From an unidentified eubacterium SCB49 (GTDB lineage Bacteria; Bacteroidota; Bacteroidia; Flavobacteriales; Flavobacteriaceae), in assembly GCA_000170815.1 (NCBI GenBank), contig ABCO01000006.1:124001-188000 (forward strand): a stretch of DNA of 64,000 nucleotides. The letters are read 5' to 3'. The notes beneath the pieces were generated by a model that worked only from the letters and a program-made list of their open reading frames with translations, did no database searches and had not been told where the DNA came from. Positions 26,914-36,038 of the stretch are shown in pieces. Positions within the stretch are counted from its first letter, which is position 1. Every line of letters starts with the position of its first letter. The translations under genes and the position numbers were made by a program.

Positions 26914-27120
26914 ATGAAAATCCTAAAAATCATTTTACTAATCGTAGGTATAACCTTAATTGGTTTTGGTGTATATGCAGCTATTGTTCCAGATGAAGTA
27001 AAAGATTTAAATGCTATAGAAGCAACAAAGAATAGCGGTATTGCAAATCAAATAATAGGAATGATCGGGTTGGGAGTGATTGCTTTACTTGCGGGTGCTT
27101 TTCTTGGTAGAAGAAAATAA
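26914..27120 (+). CDS. Small membrane protein, two transmembrane segments
   Basis: A 68-residue protein with hydrophobic segments at about 4-24 and 45-64, a short acidic loop between (PDEVKDLNAIEATKNSG) and a basic C-terminus (GRRK). Length and layout recall the small uncharacterised DUF3185-type membrane proteins, but this is only a resemblance. It lies 110 bases before argS. Confidence 0.7.
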   Translation: MKILKIILLIVGITLIGFGVYAAIVPDEVKDLNAIEATKNSGIANQIIGMIGLGVIALLAGAFLGRRK

Positions 27121-27198
27121 ATATCGAGCCAACTTTTTAAGCGGTCAATAGTAGTTTTAAAGAATGTCTTCCCGTCTTCATAAAACCAACAAAACTAC

Positions 27199-27206
27199 TA
27201 TCTTTG
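27199..27206 (+). promoter_or_regulatory. argS -7 box
   Basis: TATCTTTG followed by CAG, 23 bases before the argS ATG, fits TAnnTTTG well. No matching -33 TTTG was seen at the expected distance. Confidence 0.6.
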
Positions 27207-27229
27207 CAGCCTAAAAAATTAGACATATT

Positions 27230-29011
27230 ATGTCATTACAGCAAATACTTACGAGCCAGGTAAAAGCGGCAATCACTAACATTTATAGTGCAAATTTAGA
27301 AACTGTAGAATTTCAAGCGACCCGCAAGGAGTTTGAAGGCGATATCACTATTGTGGTGTTCCCAATGTTGCGCGTTGTAAAAGGAAACCCTGTGCAAATA
27401 GGTGAAGCTATTGGGCAATATCTTGTAGATAATGTGGCAGAGGTGGTTCGTTTTAATGTGGTAAAAGGCTTTTTAAATATTGTATTAAGTGATGCTCATT
27501 TTTTAGATTTCTTCAGAAATGTGCCAGCGTGGAACAACTTTGGTGTAAAACCACAGGGTGAAGAAGCGGTAATGGTAGAGTATGCATCGCCTAACACTAA
27601 CAAGCCTCTACACTTAGGGCACGTGCGTAATGTGTTATTGGGTTACAGCGTAGCAAATATCACAAAAGCTGCTGGGAAGAAAGTATATAAAACTCAAATC
27701 ATTAATGATAGAGGGATTCATATTTGTAAAAGCATGCTGGCTTGGGAGCGCTTCGGAAACGGAGAAACTCCTGCGTCTACAGGCTTAAAAGGTGACAAAC
27801 TGGTAGGGAACTATTATGTTAAATTTGACCAAGAATACAAAAAAGAAATAGCCGCTCTAGAAGCAACAGGGAAAACTACCGAAGAAGCAAAAGCAGAGGC
27901 GCCATTACTATTAGAAGCGCAAGCAATGCTTATTAAATGGGAAGCTGGTGACAAGGACGTTGTAGACTTGTGGAAGAAAATGAATGGTTGGGTTTATGAA
28001 GGGTTTGAGGCAACTTACAAAGCTATTGGAGTAGATTTTGATAGTTATTACTATGAGAGTAATACTTATTTACTAGGGAAAGAATTTATAGCAGAAGGAT
28101 TAGCTTCTGGGGTATTCTTTAAAAAAGAAGATGGTTCTGTATGGTGTGACCTAACAGAAGAAGGTCTTGACGAGAAAATTGTATTACGTAGCGATGGTAC
28201 TGCTGTTTATATGACACAAGATATTGGTACAGCGATACAGCGTGTTAAAGATCATCCAGATGTAAATGGTATGATTTACACAGTAGGGAATGAGCAAGAT
28301 TATCATTTTCAGGTATTGTTTTTAATCTTAAAGAAGCTTGGTTTTGATTGGGCAAAAAATCTATACCACCTTAGTTACGGAATGGTAGATTTACCAAGTG
28401 GTAAAATGAAAAGTAGAGAAGGGACCGTTGTTGATGCAGATGATTTAATTGCAGATATGTCTAGTACGGCTCGTAAAATTTCGGAAGAACTTGGTAAAAT
28501 TGATGATTTTACAGAAGAAGAAAAAACAGCCTTATATCATACCATAGGATTAGGTGCGCTAAAATATTACATCCTTAAAGTAGACCCTAAAAAACGAATT
28601 CTGTTTAACCCAGAAGAGAGTGTTGATTTTCAAGGAAATACAGGGCCTTTTATTCAATACACATTTGCGCGTATTCAATCTATTATTCGTAAAGGTAACA
28701 ATGATGTTACATTGAGTGCAGTAGAAATACAAGATTATAGCTTAGAGCCTAAAGAGAAAGAGGTTTTAAAAAGTTTACAGCAATTTCCGAGTACAATAGA
28801 ATTGGCTGCGGCAAATTATAGTCCAGCGGTGATTGCAAACTACACTTACGATTTAGTAAAAGAGTTTAATTCCTTTTATCAAAACGTGCCTATTTTTTCT
28901 GCAGAAAATGAAACCGAGGTTAAATTTAGAGTAGCCCTTTGTGCTGCCGTAGGAGATGTAATTAAAACAGCTTTTGGTTTGTTGGGTATTGATGTTCCTG
29001 AGAGGATGTAA
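27230..29011 (+). CDS. argS: Arginyl-tRNA synthetase
   Basis: A 593-residue class Ia synthetase. It has the N-terminal tRNA-recognition domain, the HIGH-type motif in NTNKPLHLGHVRNVLLG, the catalytic core with YMTQDIGTAIQR, the KMSKS-type segment GKMKSREG, and an anticodon-binding DALR domain at the C-terminus ending GIDVPERM. It charges tRNA-Arg with arginine. It is preceded by its own promoter-like box. Confidence 0.98.
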   Translation: MSLQQILTSQVKAAITNIYSANLETVEFQATRKEFEGDITIVVFPMLRVVKGNPVQIGEAIGQYLVDNVAEVVRFNVVKGFLNIVLSDAHFLDFFRNVPAWNNFGVKPQGEEAVMVEYASPNTNKPLHLGHVRNVLLGYSVANITKAAGKKVYKTQIINDRGIHICKSMLAWERFGNGETPASTGLKGDKLVGNYYVKFDQEYKKEIAALEATGKTTEEAKAEAPLLLEAQAMLIKWEAGDKDVVDLWKKMNGWVYEGFEATYKAIGVDFDSYYYESNTYLLGKEFIAEGLASGVFFKKEDGSVWCDLTEEGLDEKIVLRSDGTAVYMTQDIGTAIQRVKDHPDVNGMIYTVGNEQDYHFQVLFLILKKLGFDWAKNLYHLSYGMVDLPSGKMKSREGTVVDADDLIADMSSTARKISEELGKIDDFTEEEKTALYHTIGLGALKYYILKVDPKKRILFNPEESVDFQGNTGPFIQYTFARIQSIIRKGNNDVTLSAVEIQDYSLEPKEKEVLKSLQQFPSTIELAAANYSPAVIANYTYDLVKEFNSFYQNVPIFSAENETEVKFRVALCAAVGDVIKTAFGLLGIDVPERM

Positions 29012-29054
29012 TGTTTTATGATTTTACAGGTTTCATTTAAAGCACATACATATT

Positions 29055-30020
29055 TTAATTATTCCCTTTTGGGGCATTAAAAATATCGTATTGAATGGCT
29101 TGTAATATTAATTGAAACCCTAAAATAATAGAAAGTGTTGTTATCATAATCGTCCCTGTAGGAGCGAGAGTATCTATCGAAGCGTATTGAACCCATTTAA
29201 TGATTCCGAAGATAACACCAAACAAGAATAATGGAATTCCAAATAGAATATAAATAGAGCCAATACTAAATGAGTAAAAGAAATACTCTTTCAAAATACG
29301 TTTAGTAAAAGTTTTAGATAAATTTCCTAAGAAAATAAAGATCATTTTTGAGACATTCATATTCGATTTTTCATCACCATATATTGCTGGCATTGAGACA
29401 TCTGTAATACGGGCTTTTTGAAAATAAAATTCAGCTAACAATGAGGTTTCAAAGTAATACCTGTTTGACAGTTTTGAGAAATCTATCTTTTTTAATACCT
29501 CCATTTTAATTGCCAAAAACCCATTTGTAGGATCAAAATTATGCCAATATCCTGTTGCCATTTTCACTAAAAACGAAAGTACAATGTTTCCAAGTGTTCT
29601 TACAATAGGCATTTTTTGCAAGGCTTTTCTATCTTTAAAACGATTTCCTTTTGCAACCAAACTCTTTTTAGAAATAATAGGTTTTAGTAAATCTGGCAAA
29701 TAACTTAAGTCCATTTGATCATCTGCATCAATTTTGATTACAATATCTATATCAAGGTCTTTAGCATACTCAAATCCATGTTTAGTAGCACCGCCTACAC
29801 CTAAATTAACATCGTTTTCAAGAAAATAACATTTAATGGTTTTGTTTAAAGCTTCTGTAATCTTTTTCTTAGGCAGTGGTTCTGGGCTTTTATCATCAAC
29901 AATAATAACGGTATTTATATATTCTGGGATTTTAGAAACAACAGATTCAATTTGCTTAGAAGCATTGTAATATGGTATTACAATAGCAATTTTAGATTGA
30001 TATAATTTGTTTTTTTTCAT
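29055..30020 (-). CDS. Family 2 glycosyltransferase, membrane-anchored
   Basis: A 321-residue protein. The N-terminal GT-A domain has IAIVIPYYNAS, the nucleotide-binding VDDKSPEP and the DADD metal-binding motif (98-101). Two hydrophobic C-terminal segments (about 233-262 and 280-305) anchor it. It resembles dolichol-phosphate mannose synthase-type enzymes that transfer a sugar to a lipid carrier. It lies 36 bases downstream of a membrane TPR protein of the glycosyltransferase-C type on the same strand, so the two probably act in one glycosylation step. Confidence 0.85.
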   Translation of the reverse strand: MKKNKLYQSKIAIVIPYYNASKQIESVVSKIPEYINTVIIVDDKSPEPLPKKKITEALNKTIKCYFLENDVNLGVGGATKHGFEYAKDLDIDIVIKIDADDQMDLSYLPDLLKPIISKKSLVAKGNRFKDRKALQKMPIVRTLGNIVLSFLVKMATGYWHNFDPTNGFLAIKMEVLKKIDFSKLSNRYYFETSLLAEFYFQKARITDVSMPAIYGDEKSNMNVSKMIFIFLGNLSKTFTKRILKEYFFYSFSIGSIYILFGIPLFLFGVIFGIIKWVQYASIDTLAPTGTIMITTLSIILGFQLILQAIQYDIFNAPKGNN

Positions 30021-30056
30021 TTTCTATAGTAAGATAGTTTATAAATATAAGCTTAT

Positions 30057-32423
30057 CTATTTTATTGAAATAGCATGTTTTAAATTTCCGTTTGCTAACT
30101 TATGTGAAGCGTCTAGTTTAATTGCTTTATTACAGGCTTCTATAGCTTTGTCAAATTCTTTTAATTCTATGTATGCTGCACAGATATTATTATATGCATT
30201 TGCGCTTGGTTTTATAAGGTTAGATTTTCTTGCAGCTTCAATACAAGCGCTATAATTTTTACTATTATAAAACTCTAAACTTAAATTAAGAAAATCATTA
30301 GCTGATGCCGTTCTATTCTTTTTCTTTAAAACATTGTTTAAATTGTTTTTTGCAAGTGTATAATCAGGTTTAATTTTTAAGGCTTTGTTGTAGGCTTCCA
30401 CTGCTTTGTCGTTCTTACCTAAGTTGTGATAAGCTATCCCAATATTATTGTATGCTTCTGGATAATCACTTTTTAGTTTTAAAGCCTTACGGGCTGTTTC
30501 AATCGTTTTTTTAAAGTTACCCTTATTAAAATACATTAAACTAATATTAAGATACTTTTCTGGAGTAGGATTTTTTTCTATATCCTCTTCCAAGACTATT
30601 TCTACTGTTTTTTTGTTTAATGAAATATCTAAATATTTTAAAGCTGCTTTATTGTTAGGTCTGCTTTTAAGTATCGTATTAGCTAATGTATTTAGCTCTT
30701 CCCATTGATTCAATTCGTGGTAAGATTTCATAAGTAAATCTTGAGCTTTGGCAAAGTTTGGAGATATGTCGAGACCTTTTAATAATAATTCTTGCCCCTC
30801 TTTTACTCTGCCTTCGTCTATTAAAAATTTACCATAGAAGAATAATGGTCTATGTGAACTAGGAGCTAATAACATTGCTTTTTTATAATACTTTTCAGCT
30901 TCAATTTTATTTCCTTTGGCTTTATTAAGTACAGCAAGATTAATGTGTAAAACTGAATAAGAAGGAGTTAAAATTAAAGCTTCTTTAAAATATTTTTCTG
31001 CAGAATCATAATCACCTTTTGTCATTAATGCTAGGCCATAATTCATTAAGCCTCTCCCGTTATTTGGACTTTTTATAGTGACATCTTTCCATAGAGAGAG
31101 GTCATCTTTCCATACTTTATTTCGTTGATGTACTCCATAAGCATTTGCTCCTAAAAATAAAATTATAGAAAGGGGTATAAGTATTTGAGCAGGTTTAGTG
31201 TGTAATGCTTTAGAAAAATATTTTTGTACTAAATACGTTAATCCAAAAATAAAAGCTATCGTTAGGCCCATGTAGGGAATAAAACTTCGATGATCATTTA
31301 AAACTTCAGCAAAAGGAATAAAAGAAGATGTAGGTAATAATGAAATAAAAAACCATAATATTCCAAATGAGAATAAACGAGTCTCCTTTTTTTGTGAAGC
31401 CTTTAGTGCCAGGTAAAATAGTATTGCGATTATCACAATTCCTGTTATAGCTCTGTAGTCTAAAATAGATGTGTAAACTGTCCAGTCTGTGTCTGCAGAT
31501 AAACTGTACGGTATAAAATAGGTGACTATATAATGCACCATTACCATTGGCTGCGTAATTAGATAATTAAATCGACTAAAGCCTCCTGGTGAGAAAGATT
31601 CGGGCAGCATCTTTGAATAAAATATTACAAAGGCGAGCGTTAGTAAAAACGCAGGTAGCACTTTTTTAAATGATTTTAAACATTTATTAAACTCTTCTTT
31701 TTTATAAAAATTTAAAAGATCTACCTTTTCTTCAAATATTAAAAAATACAAAAGTAATAGCGGTGCAAATACAAAAGCCATTTCTTTTGAGAAAAAACCA
31801 ATGAAAGGAAATAGGAGGTATAGTAAACTCCTACGCCAAAATCCATCACTTAAATAAGCAACAAAACCGGCTAGTACAAAAAGTCCTGCAACAATTTCAG
31901 CACGTTGTATAATATAGTTAACTGTTTCTGCATTAGCACAAAGTAAACCAAATGAACTGGTTGATAATAAAGCCCAAAATTGATTATTCTTAGAATAAGA
32001 AACCTTGTCTAATATTTTTTTTATAAAAACTAAAAGTAGGGCACATGTGATTATGAATGTAATAAATATATGGATATGAAATATTTTAGGGTTTAAGCCA
32101 CCACCAAGTTTATAATCAATAGCATTCTCTAATGTGGTTAAGGGTCTATAACTTTGATTAGTGGATAATGAACTAAAAGTAGTGCCATCTGTGAAAAATT
32201 TGACAATGTTTATTTCTTGAATAAAACTGTTGTTTTCAATAGTATGGCTGTCATCAAAATGAAAAGAATTTGAAAAGTGATTTGAATAGGCAATTACTAT
32301 GGTCAAAAATGCAATTGTACTTAAAAGAATAAAAAGAGGATTTTTAAAAGAATTATGTTCCTTCTCATTAAACCCAGTTAAATTAGAAAGGGATTTTTTT
32401 ATTTTCTGAAATGGTGTAATCAT
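30057..32423 (-). CDS. Polytopic membrane protein with C-terminal TPR repeats (TMTC-like)
   Basis: A 788-residue protein. The first about 420 residues hold ten or more hydrophobic segments and resemble GT-C mannosyltransferases (FHFDDSHTIENNSFI near the first loop, then the conserved RPLTTLENAIDYKLGGG). Residues 440-788 contain many TPR units (for example KPDYTLAKNNLNNVL, YNNIGIAYHNLGKNDKAVEAYNKALKIKP). Such proteins use lipid-linked sugars to glycosylate proteins outside the cytoplasm. The adjacent family 2 glycosyltransferase could supply the lipid-linked sugar. Substrate is inferred only. Confidence 0.75.
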   Translation of the reverse strand: MITPFQKIKKSLSNLTGFNEKEHNSFKNPLFILLSTIAFLTIVIAYSNHFSNSFHFDDSHTIENNSFIQEINIVKFFTDGTTFSSLSTNQSYRPLTTLENAIDYKLGGGLNPKIFHIHIFITFIITCALLLVFIKKILDKVSYSKNNQFWALLSTSSFGLLCANAETVNYIIQRAEIVAGLFVLAGFVAYLSDGFWRRSLLYLLFPFIGFFSKEMAFVFAPLLLLYFLIFEEKVDLLNFYKKEEFNKCLKSFKKVLPAFLLTLAFVIFYSKMLPESFSPGGFSRFNYLITQPMVMVHYIVTYFIPYSLSADTDWTVYTSILDYRAITGIVIIAILFYLALKASQKKETRLFSFGILWFFISLLPTSSFIPFAEVLNDHRSFIPYMGLTIAFIFGLTYLVQKYFSKALHTKPAQILIPLSIILFLGANAYGVHQRNKVWKDDLSLWKDVTIKSPNNGRGLMNYGLALMTKGDYDSAEKYFKEALILTPSYSVLHINLAVLNKAKGNKIEAEKYYKKAMLLAPSSHRPLFFYGKFLIDEGRVKEGQELLLKGLDISPNFAKAQDLLMKSYHELNQWEELNTLANTILKSRPNNKAALKYLDISLNKKTVEIVLEEDIEKNPTPEKYLNISLMYFNKGNFKKTIETARKALKLKSDYPEAYNNIGIAYHNLGKNDKAVEAYNKALKIKPDYTLAKNNLNNVLKKKNRTASANDFLNLSLEFYNSKNYSACIEAARKSNLIKPSANAYNNICAAYIELKEFDKAIEACNKAIKLDASHKLANGNLKHAISIK

Positions 32424-32982
32424 TATATGACTAATTTTTTAAGTACGATTTGTCACCTCTACATTCCAAAACTCAACTTATAGTTGTATAGTTAATTTTT
32501 TTTAAACGATTTATAAACAATATAAAAACTAGGGGTCATTTCTATAAAGAAATTTTAACAGTCCTTATGTAATTAAACTTCTTTTAGGTGTAAAGTTGTA
32601 CATACTATATATTCATTTAGTTTATAAAAAATGATGTATATCTTTTTAGGTTTTAAACGGTTTGAATTTACGTATTGGGGCGTTGGCTTTATGGCTAAAT
32701 TAATAAAAAAAGGAGAGATTTAACACGTTTTTAAGAAAATTGAAAGTGTGTTTTGTTGTTAGTAATATGTGCGTTGAATCGTGTTTTGTTATTTTTTACA
32801 CCTGTTTTTATATTCTATTAAAATGGAATTTCTCTTTTTTTAAGTTTGCTTTTTTTTCAAACTTAAGAAGATTAATAAAATCTTAAAATGAATACATAAA
32901 AAGTTAAACTAGTCACAATTGAGAATTTGAACACAAATTTTTGTTTAATGATTATTAGATTTGTTTAAACAAAAAAAAACAA
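32424..32982. other. Long AT-rich divergent intergenic region
   Basis: 559 bases between divergently transcribed genes with no convincing frame. A 9-bp perfect stem TTAAGTTTG/CAAACTTAA (32840-32866) and a 14-base palindrome TTTGTTTAAACAAA (32960-32973) lie in the right part. It presumably holds the promoters of both flanking genes. Confidence 0.6.
32960..32973. promoter_or_regulatory. 14-base palindrome before the fasciclin gene
   Basis: TTTGTTTAAACAAA is perfectly palindromic and ends 10 bases before the start codon. It could be an operator or an mRNA hairpin near the ribosome site, though AT-rich palindromes also arise by chance. Confidence 0.35.
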
Positions 32983-33960
32983 ATGATCATGAAAAATCTA
33001 TTGAAATTTACCTTAGCTTTATTTTTAACAATACCATTAATCTCTTGTGGAGACGATGATACAGACGATGTCGTAATGGAAAACGACGACATTACTATAG
33101 CAGAATTTGTAGCTACAAATTCTGATTACTCATCCCTTGCTGCTGCTCTAGATGTTGCAGGTCTTACAGCTACATTAGACGGAACAACAGAATTTACAGT
33201 ATTTGCACCTAATAATGCTGCTTTTTCAACTTTCTTGTCTGCAAACGGTTTTACAGCCTTAGATGAAGTGCCAGTGTCTTTATTAAGAGAAGTTTTATTA
33301 AACCACGTAATTAATGGAGAGTTAGAAGCAGAAGATTTAACCACAGGATATGTAAATACTTTAGCTACATATAACGGTGAGGCAGATGCAAATTTGAGTA
33401 TGTACCTAAACACAACATCTGGAGTGACAATCAATGGAGATACAAATGTAACTTTAGCAGATGTTGATGTTGATAATGGAGTAATACATGCAGTAGATAA
33501 TGTTATAGCTCTACCAACTGTAGTTACATTTGCTTTAGCAGATTCTAATACCTTTTCAAGTTTAGTGGCTGCATTAACAAGAGACGATCAGCCAGATTTT
33601 GTATCGGTATTAACAGATGCAAATGGAGGCGATGGTAATGCTCCATTTACGGTATTAGCACCAACAAATACTGCTTTTGAAGATTTGTTAGTAGAATTAG
33701 GGGCTACTAGTTTAGCAGATATTGACGGAGCTACTTTAACTTCTACACTTAACAATCACGTGATTGCAGGTGCAAATGTGAGAGCAGAAGACCTTCAAAA
33801 TGGGATTGTATCAACGCTAGGTGAAGATATTATTATTGATGCTGATAATGCTACAATTACCGACAATAACGGAAGAGTTAGCGAAATAGTTGTAGTTAAT
33901 GTACAAGCTGCTAATGGGGTTGTGCATGCAATTAGTAAAGTTCTATTGCCAACACTTTAG
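32983..33960 (+). CDS. Fasciclin-domain lipoprotein
   Basis: A 325-residue protein (or 323 from a second ATG at 32989). Lipobox IPLISC gives a lipidated Cys22, followed by a very acidic linker (GDDDTDDVVMENDD). Two FAS1 domains follow (about 38-175 and 176-325), each with a TVFAPNNAAF- or TVLAPTNTAF-type motif and a NGVIHAVD- or NGVVHAIS-type end. FAS1 domains mediate adhesion, so it is probably an outer-membrane surface lipoprotein. A strong terminator follows. Confidence 0.9.
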   Translation: MIMKNLLKFTLALFLTIPLISCGDDDTDDVVMENDDITIAEFVATNSDYSSLAAALDVAGLTATLDGTTEFTVFAPNNAAFSTFLSANGFTALDEVPVSLLREVLLNHVINGELEAEDLTTGYVNTLATYNGEADANLSMYLNTTSGVTINGDTNVTLADVDVDNGVIHAVDNVIALPTVVTFALADSNTFSSLVAALTRDDQPDFVSVLTDANGGDGNAPFTVLAPTNTAFEDLLVELGATSLADIDGATLTSTLNNHVIAGANVRAEDLQNGIVSTLGEDIIIDADNATITDNNGRVSEIVVVNVQAANGVVHAISKVLLPTL

Positions 33961-33980
33961 TAAACACAAATTATAATTAA

Positions 33981-34010
33981 ATAAAAGCCACCTCTTTAGG
34001 TGGCTTTTAT
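33981..34010 (+). terminator. Terminator after the fasciclin gene
   Basis: Perfect stem AAAAGCCACCT/AGGTGGCTTTT with a CTTT loop, then T residues. Confidence 0.9.
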
Positions 34011-34056
34011 TATTTAAGGTTTATCTGTAAATCGTAGGGTTATACTCTTAAACACC

Positions 34057-34064
34057 TATCTTTG
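34057..34064 (+). promoter_or_regulatory. -7 box of the DEAD-box helicase gene
   Basis: TATCTTTG matches TAnnTTTG and lies 58 bases before the chosen ATG. No TTG -33 element is obvious. Confidence 0.5.
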
Positions 34065-34122
34065 TCGATTACAAATGAAATAACCTTTAATAATTAATGT
34101 GTTATTTCGACAAACACATTTT

Positions 34123-35382
34123 ATGACATTTAAAGATTTAGGGTTATCTGATCCCTTACTAAAAGCTATTAGTAAAAAAGGATACACTACACCAAGCCCA
34201 ATACAGGCAAAAGCAATTCCAAAAATATTAGAAGGTAAAGATGTATTAGCATCAGCACAAACTGGAACTGGTAAAACAGCTGGTTTTTCATTACCGATGT
34301 TGCATATTATTACTAAACAACCTTTCCAGAGGCATCGTCCCGTAAAAGCGTTAATTGTAACACCTACTCGAGAACTTGCAGCACAAATATTAAAAGAGAT
34401 TAAAGATTATTCTGCTTTTACTGATGTTCGTTCTACAGTGATTTTTGGTGGTGTTAATGCAAACCCGCAAATAAGAGCACTTAAACAAGGAACAGATATT
34501 CTTGTCGCAACACCTGGTAGATTGTTAGACCTACATTCGCAAGGTGTGTTTAATATGAAAAAAGTAGAATTCTTAGTATTAGATGAGGCAGATAGAATGC
34601 TTGATATGGGGTTTGTGAGAGATATAAATAAGATACTCGCCATATTACCTGCTAAAAGACAAAACTTATTGTTTTCTGCAACCTTTTCAAAAGAGATTAA
34701 AAAACTTGCGCAATCATTTTTAACTAATCCAGTATTAGTTGAAGCACAACGTGAAAATAGTACGGCAGAAAAAGTAAAACAGACGATTTATAAAACCAAT
34801 AAATCTGCAAAGACCAATCTAGTTATTAAATTAATAACAGAAGGAAACTGGGAGCAGGTTTTAATTTTTACAAGAACCAAGCACGGAGCAAATAGACTTG
34901 CAGAAAAACTAGGGAAAGCAGATGTCAAGTCTGCTGCAATACACGGTAATAAAAGTCAAGGCGCAAGAACAAAAGCATTAGCAGGTTTTAAAGATGGTAG
35001 TATTCGCGTTCTAGTGGCAACAGATATTGCTGCTCGAGGTCTTGATATACCATTATTACCACACGTGATTAACTATGAGTTGCCTAACATACCAGAAGAT
35101 TATGTGCACCGCATAGGAAGAACCGCAAGAGCAGGAGCTAGCGGTGATGCAATCTCTATTGTTAGTGTAGATGAGTTTGAATACGTTAAAGGTATTGAAA
35201 AACTATTGGGCGAAAAACTAAATTCAATCACATTAGAAGGTTTTGAGCAAACAGAAAAACTACAGGACGTTTTAGATAAAAAAGCAGCCAACAAAGCTCA
35301 GCACCAAAAATCGAGACGAAATAATCCAAGAGGTGGCGGTAATAGAAATGGTAATGCTAGAAATAATAAGCGCCGTAACTAA
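34123..35382 (+). CDS. rhlE: DEAD-box RNA helicase, RhlE type
   Basis: A 419-residue protein from ATG 34123 ([16 protein letters not shown]), preferred over an in-frame GTG at 34099 because the Q motif (GYTTPSPIQ) then lies at the normal distance. Motifs: AQTGTGKT (Walker A), [22 protein letters not shown] (DEAD), SATF, and in the second domain [12 protein letters not shown] and [11 protein letters not shown] short Lys, Arg and Asn rich tail ends the protein. It unwinds RNA duplexes in ribosome assembly or RNA decay. Confidence 0.93.
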   Translation: MTFKDLGLSDPLLKAISKKGYTTPSPIQAKAIPKILEGKDVLASAQTGTGKTAGFSLPMLHIITKQPFQRHRPVKALIVTPTRELAAQILKEIKDYSAFTDVRSTVIFGGVNANPQIRALKQGTDILVATPGRLLDLHSQGVFNMKKVEFLVLDEADRMLDMGFVRDINKILAILPAKRQNLLFSATFSKEIKKLAQSFLTNPVLVEAQRENSTAEKVKQTIYKTNKSAKTNLVIKLITEGNWEQVLIFTRTKHGANRLAEKLGKADVKSAAIHGNKSQGARTKALAGFKDGSIRVLVATDIAARGLDIPLLPHVINYELPNIPEDYVHRIGRTARAGASGDAISIVSVDEFEYVKGIEKLLGEKLNSITLEGFEQTEKLQDVLDKKAANKAQHQKSRRNNPRGGGNRNGNARNNKRRN

Positions 35383-35411
35383 TATTAGATTTTTATAATA
35401 ATACCTATACA

Positions 35412-35446
35412 AACAGTGTGTAATATTTACACGCTGTTTTTTTATA
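35412..35446 (+). terminator. Terminator after the DEAD-box helicase gene
   Basis: Stem ACAGTGTGTAA with TTACACGCTGT (one T-G pair), then a run of T residues. Confidence 0.85.
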
Positions 35447-35592
35447 TTACACACTTATTTATTGTTGTTTAATCTTTATTATTTCCTAATCTGCTGATAT
35501 GTAGTTGTTTGTGTTTTTCTGAAATTTTAAATCTTTAATGGTACAACTATTTCATTATACAAATCAACTATAACAAATTAAACAAGTAAATT

Positions 35593-35913
35593 ATGAAAAA
35601 GTTAATGATTACAGCAGGATTAGTATTAGGAAGTTTAACAGCTACAATGGCTCAAGAAACGGCTTCAGCAAGTCTTTCTAAAAATGTAACAGAAGTGGAA
35701 GCTGTGCAAGCTGTTCAAGACTATGAAGCAGTAGATTTAAAAGATGTACCTGCTCCTGTAGTAAAAGCGTTAGAAACAGATTTTAAAGATGCAAAAATCG
35801 CTAAAGTTTGGAAAAACTCAAAAGAAGAATACAAAGTAGAGCTTTTAGCAGCTGATAAATCAGTAAAAACGGTACACGCTACTAGTGATGGTAAGTGGAT
35901 CAAAAAAGGATAA
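35593..35913 (+). CDS. Small secreted PepSY-like protein
   Basis: A 106-residue protein with signal peptide (1-20, ending ATMAQ) and a C-terminal segment (APVVKALETDFKDAKIAKVWKNSKEEYKVELLAADKSVKTVHATSDGKWIKKG) resembling PepSY/DUF2874-like beta-lactamase-inhibitor-type small domains of Bacteroidota. It is probably periplasmic. Function unknown. It has its own promoter region and a perfect terminator, so it is monocistronic. Confidence 0.75.
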   Translation: MKKLMITAGLVLGSLTATMAQETASASLSKNVTEVEAVQAVQDYEAVDLKDVPAPVVKALETDFKDAKIAKVWKNSKEEYKVELLAADKSVKTVHATSDGKWIKKG

Positions 35914-35936
35914 TAATTCTTTAAAATTAATTCCCC

Positions 35937-35968
35937 AAAGCGCTTCTATTATAGAAGCGCTTTTTTTT
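35937..35968 (+). terminator. Terminator after the small secreted protein
   Basis: Perfect 12-bp stem AAAGCGCTTCTA/TAGAAGCGCTTT with a TTA loop, then T residues. Confidence 0.95.
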
Positions 35969-36038
35969 ATGATAATTTTAATGTTTATCTTTTCACTTTT
36001 CTTCAAACAATACGTTCTCTAAACAAAATTATACCCTC

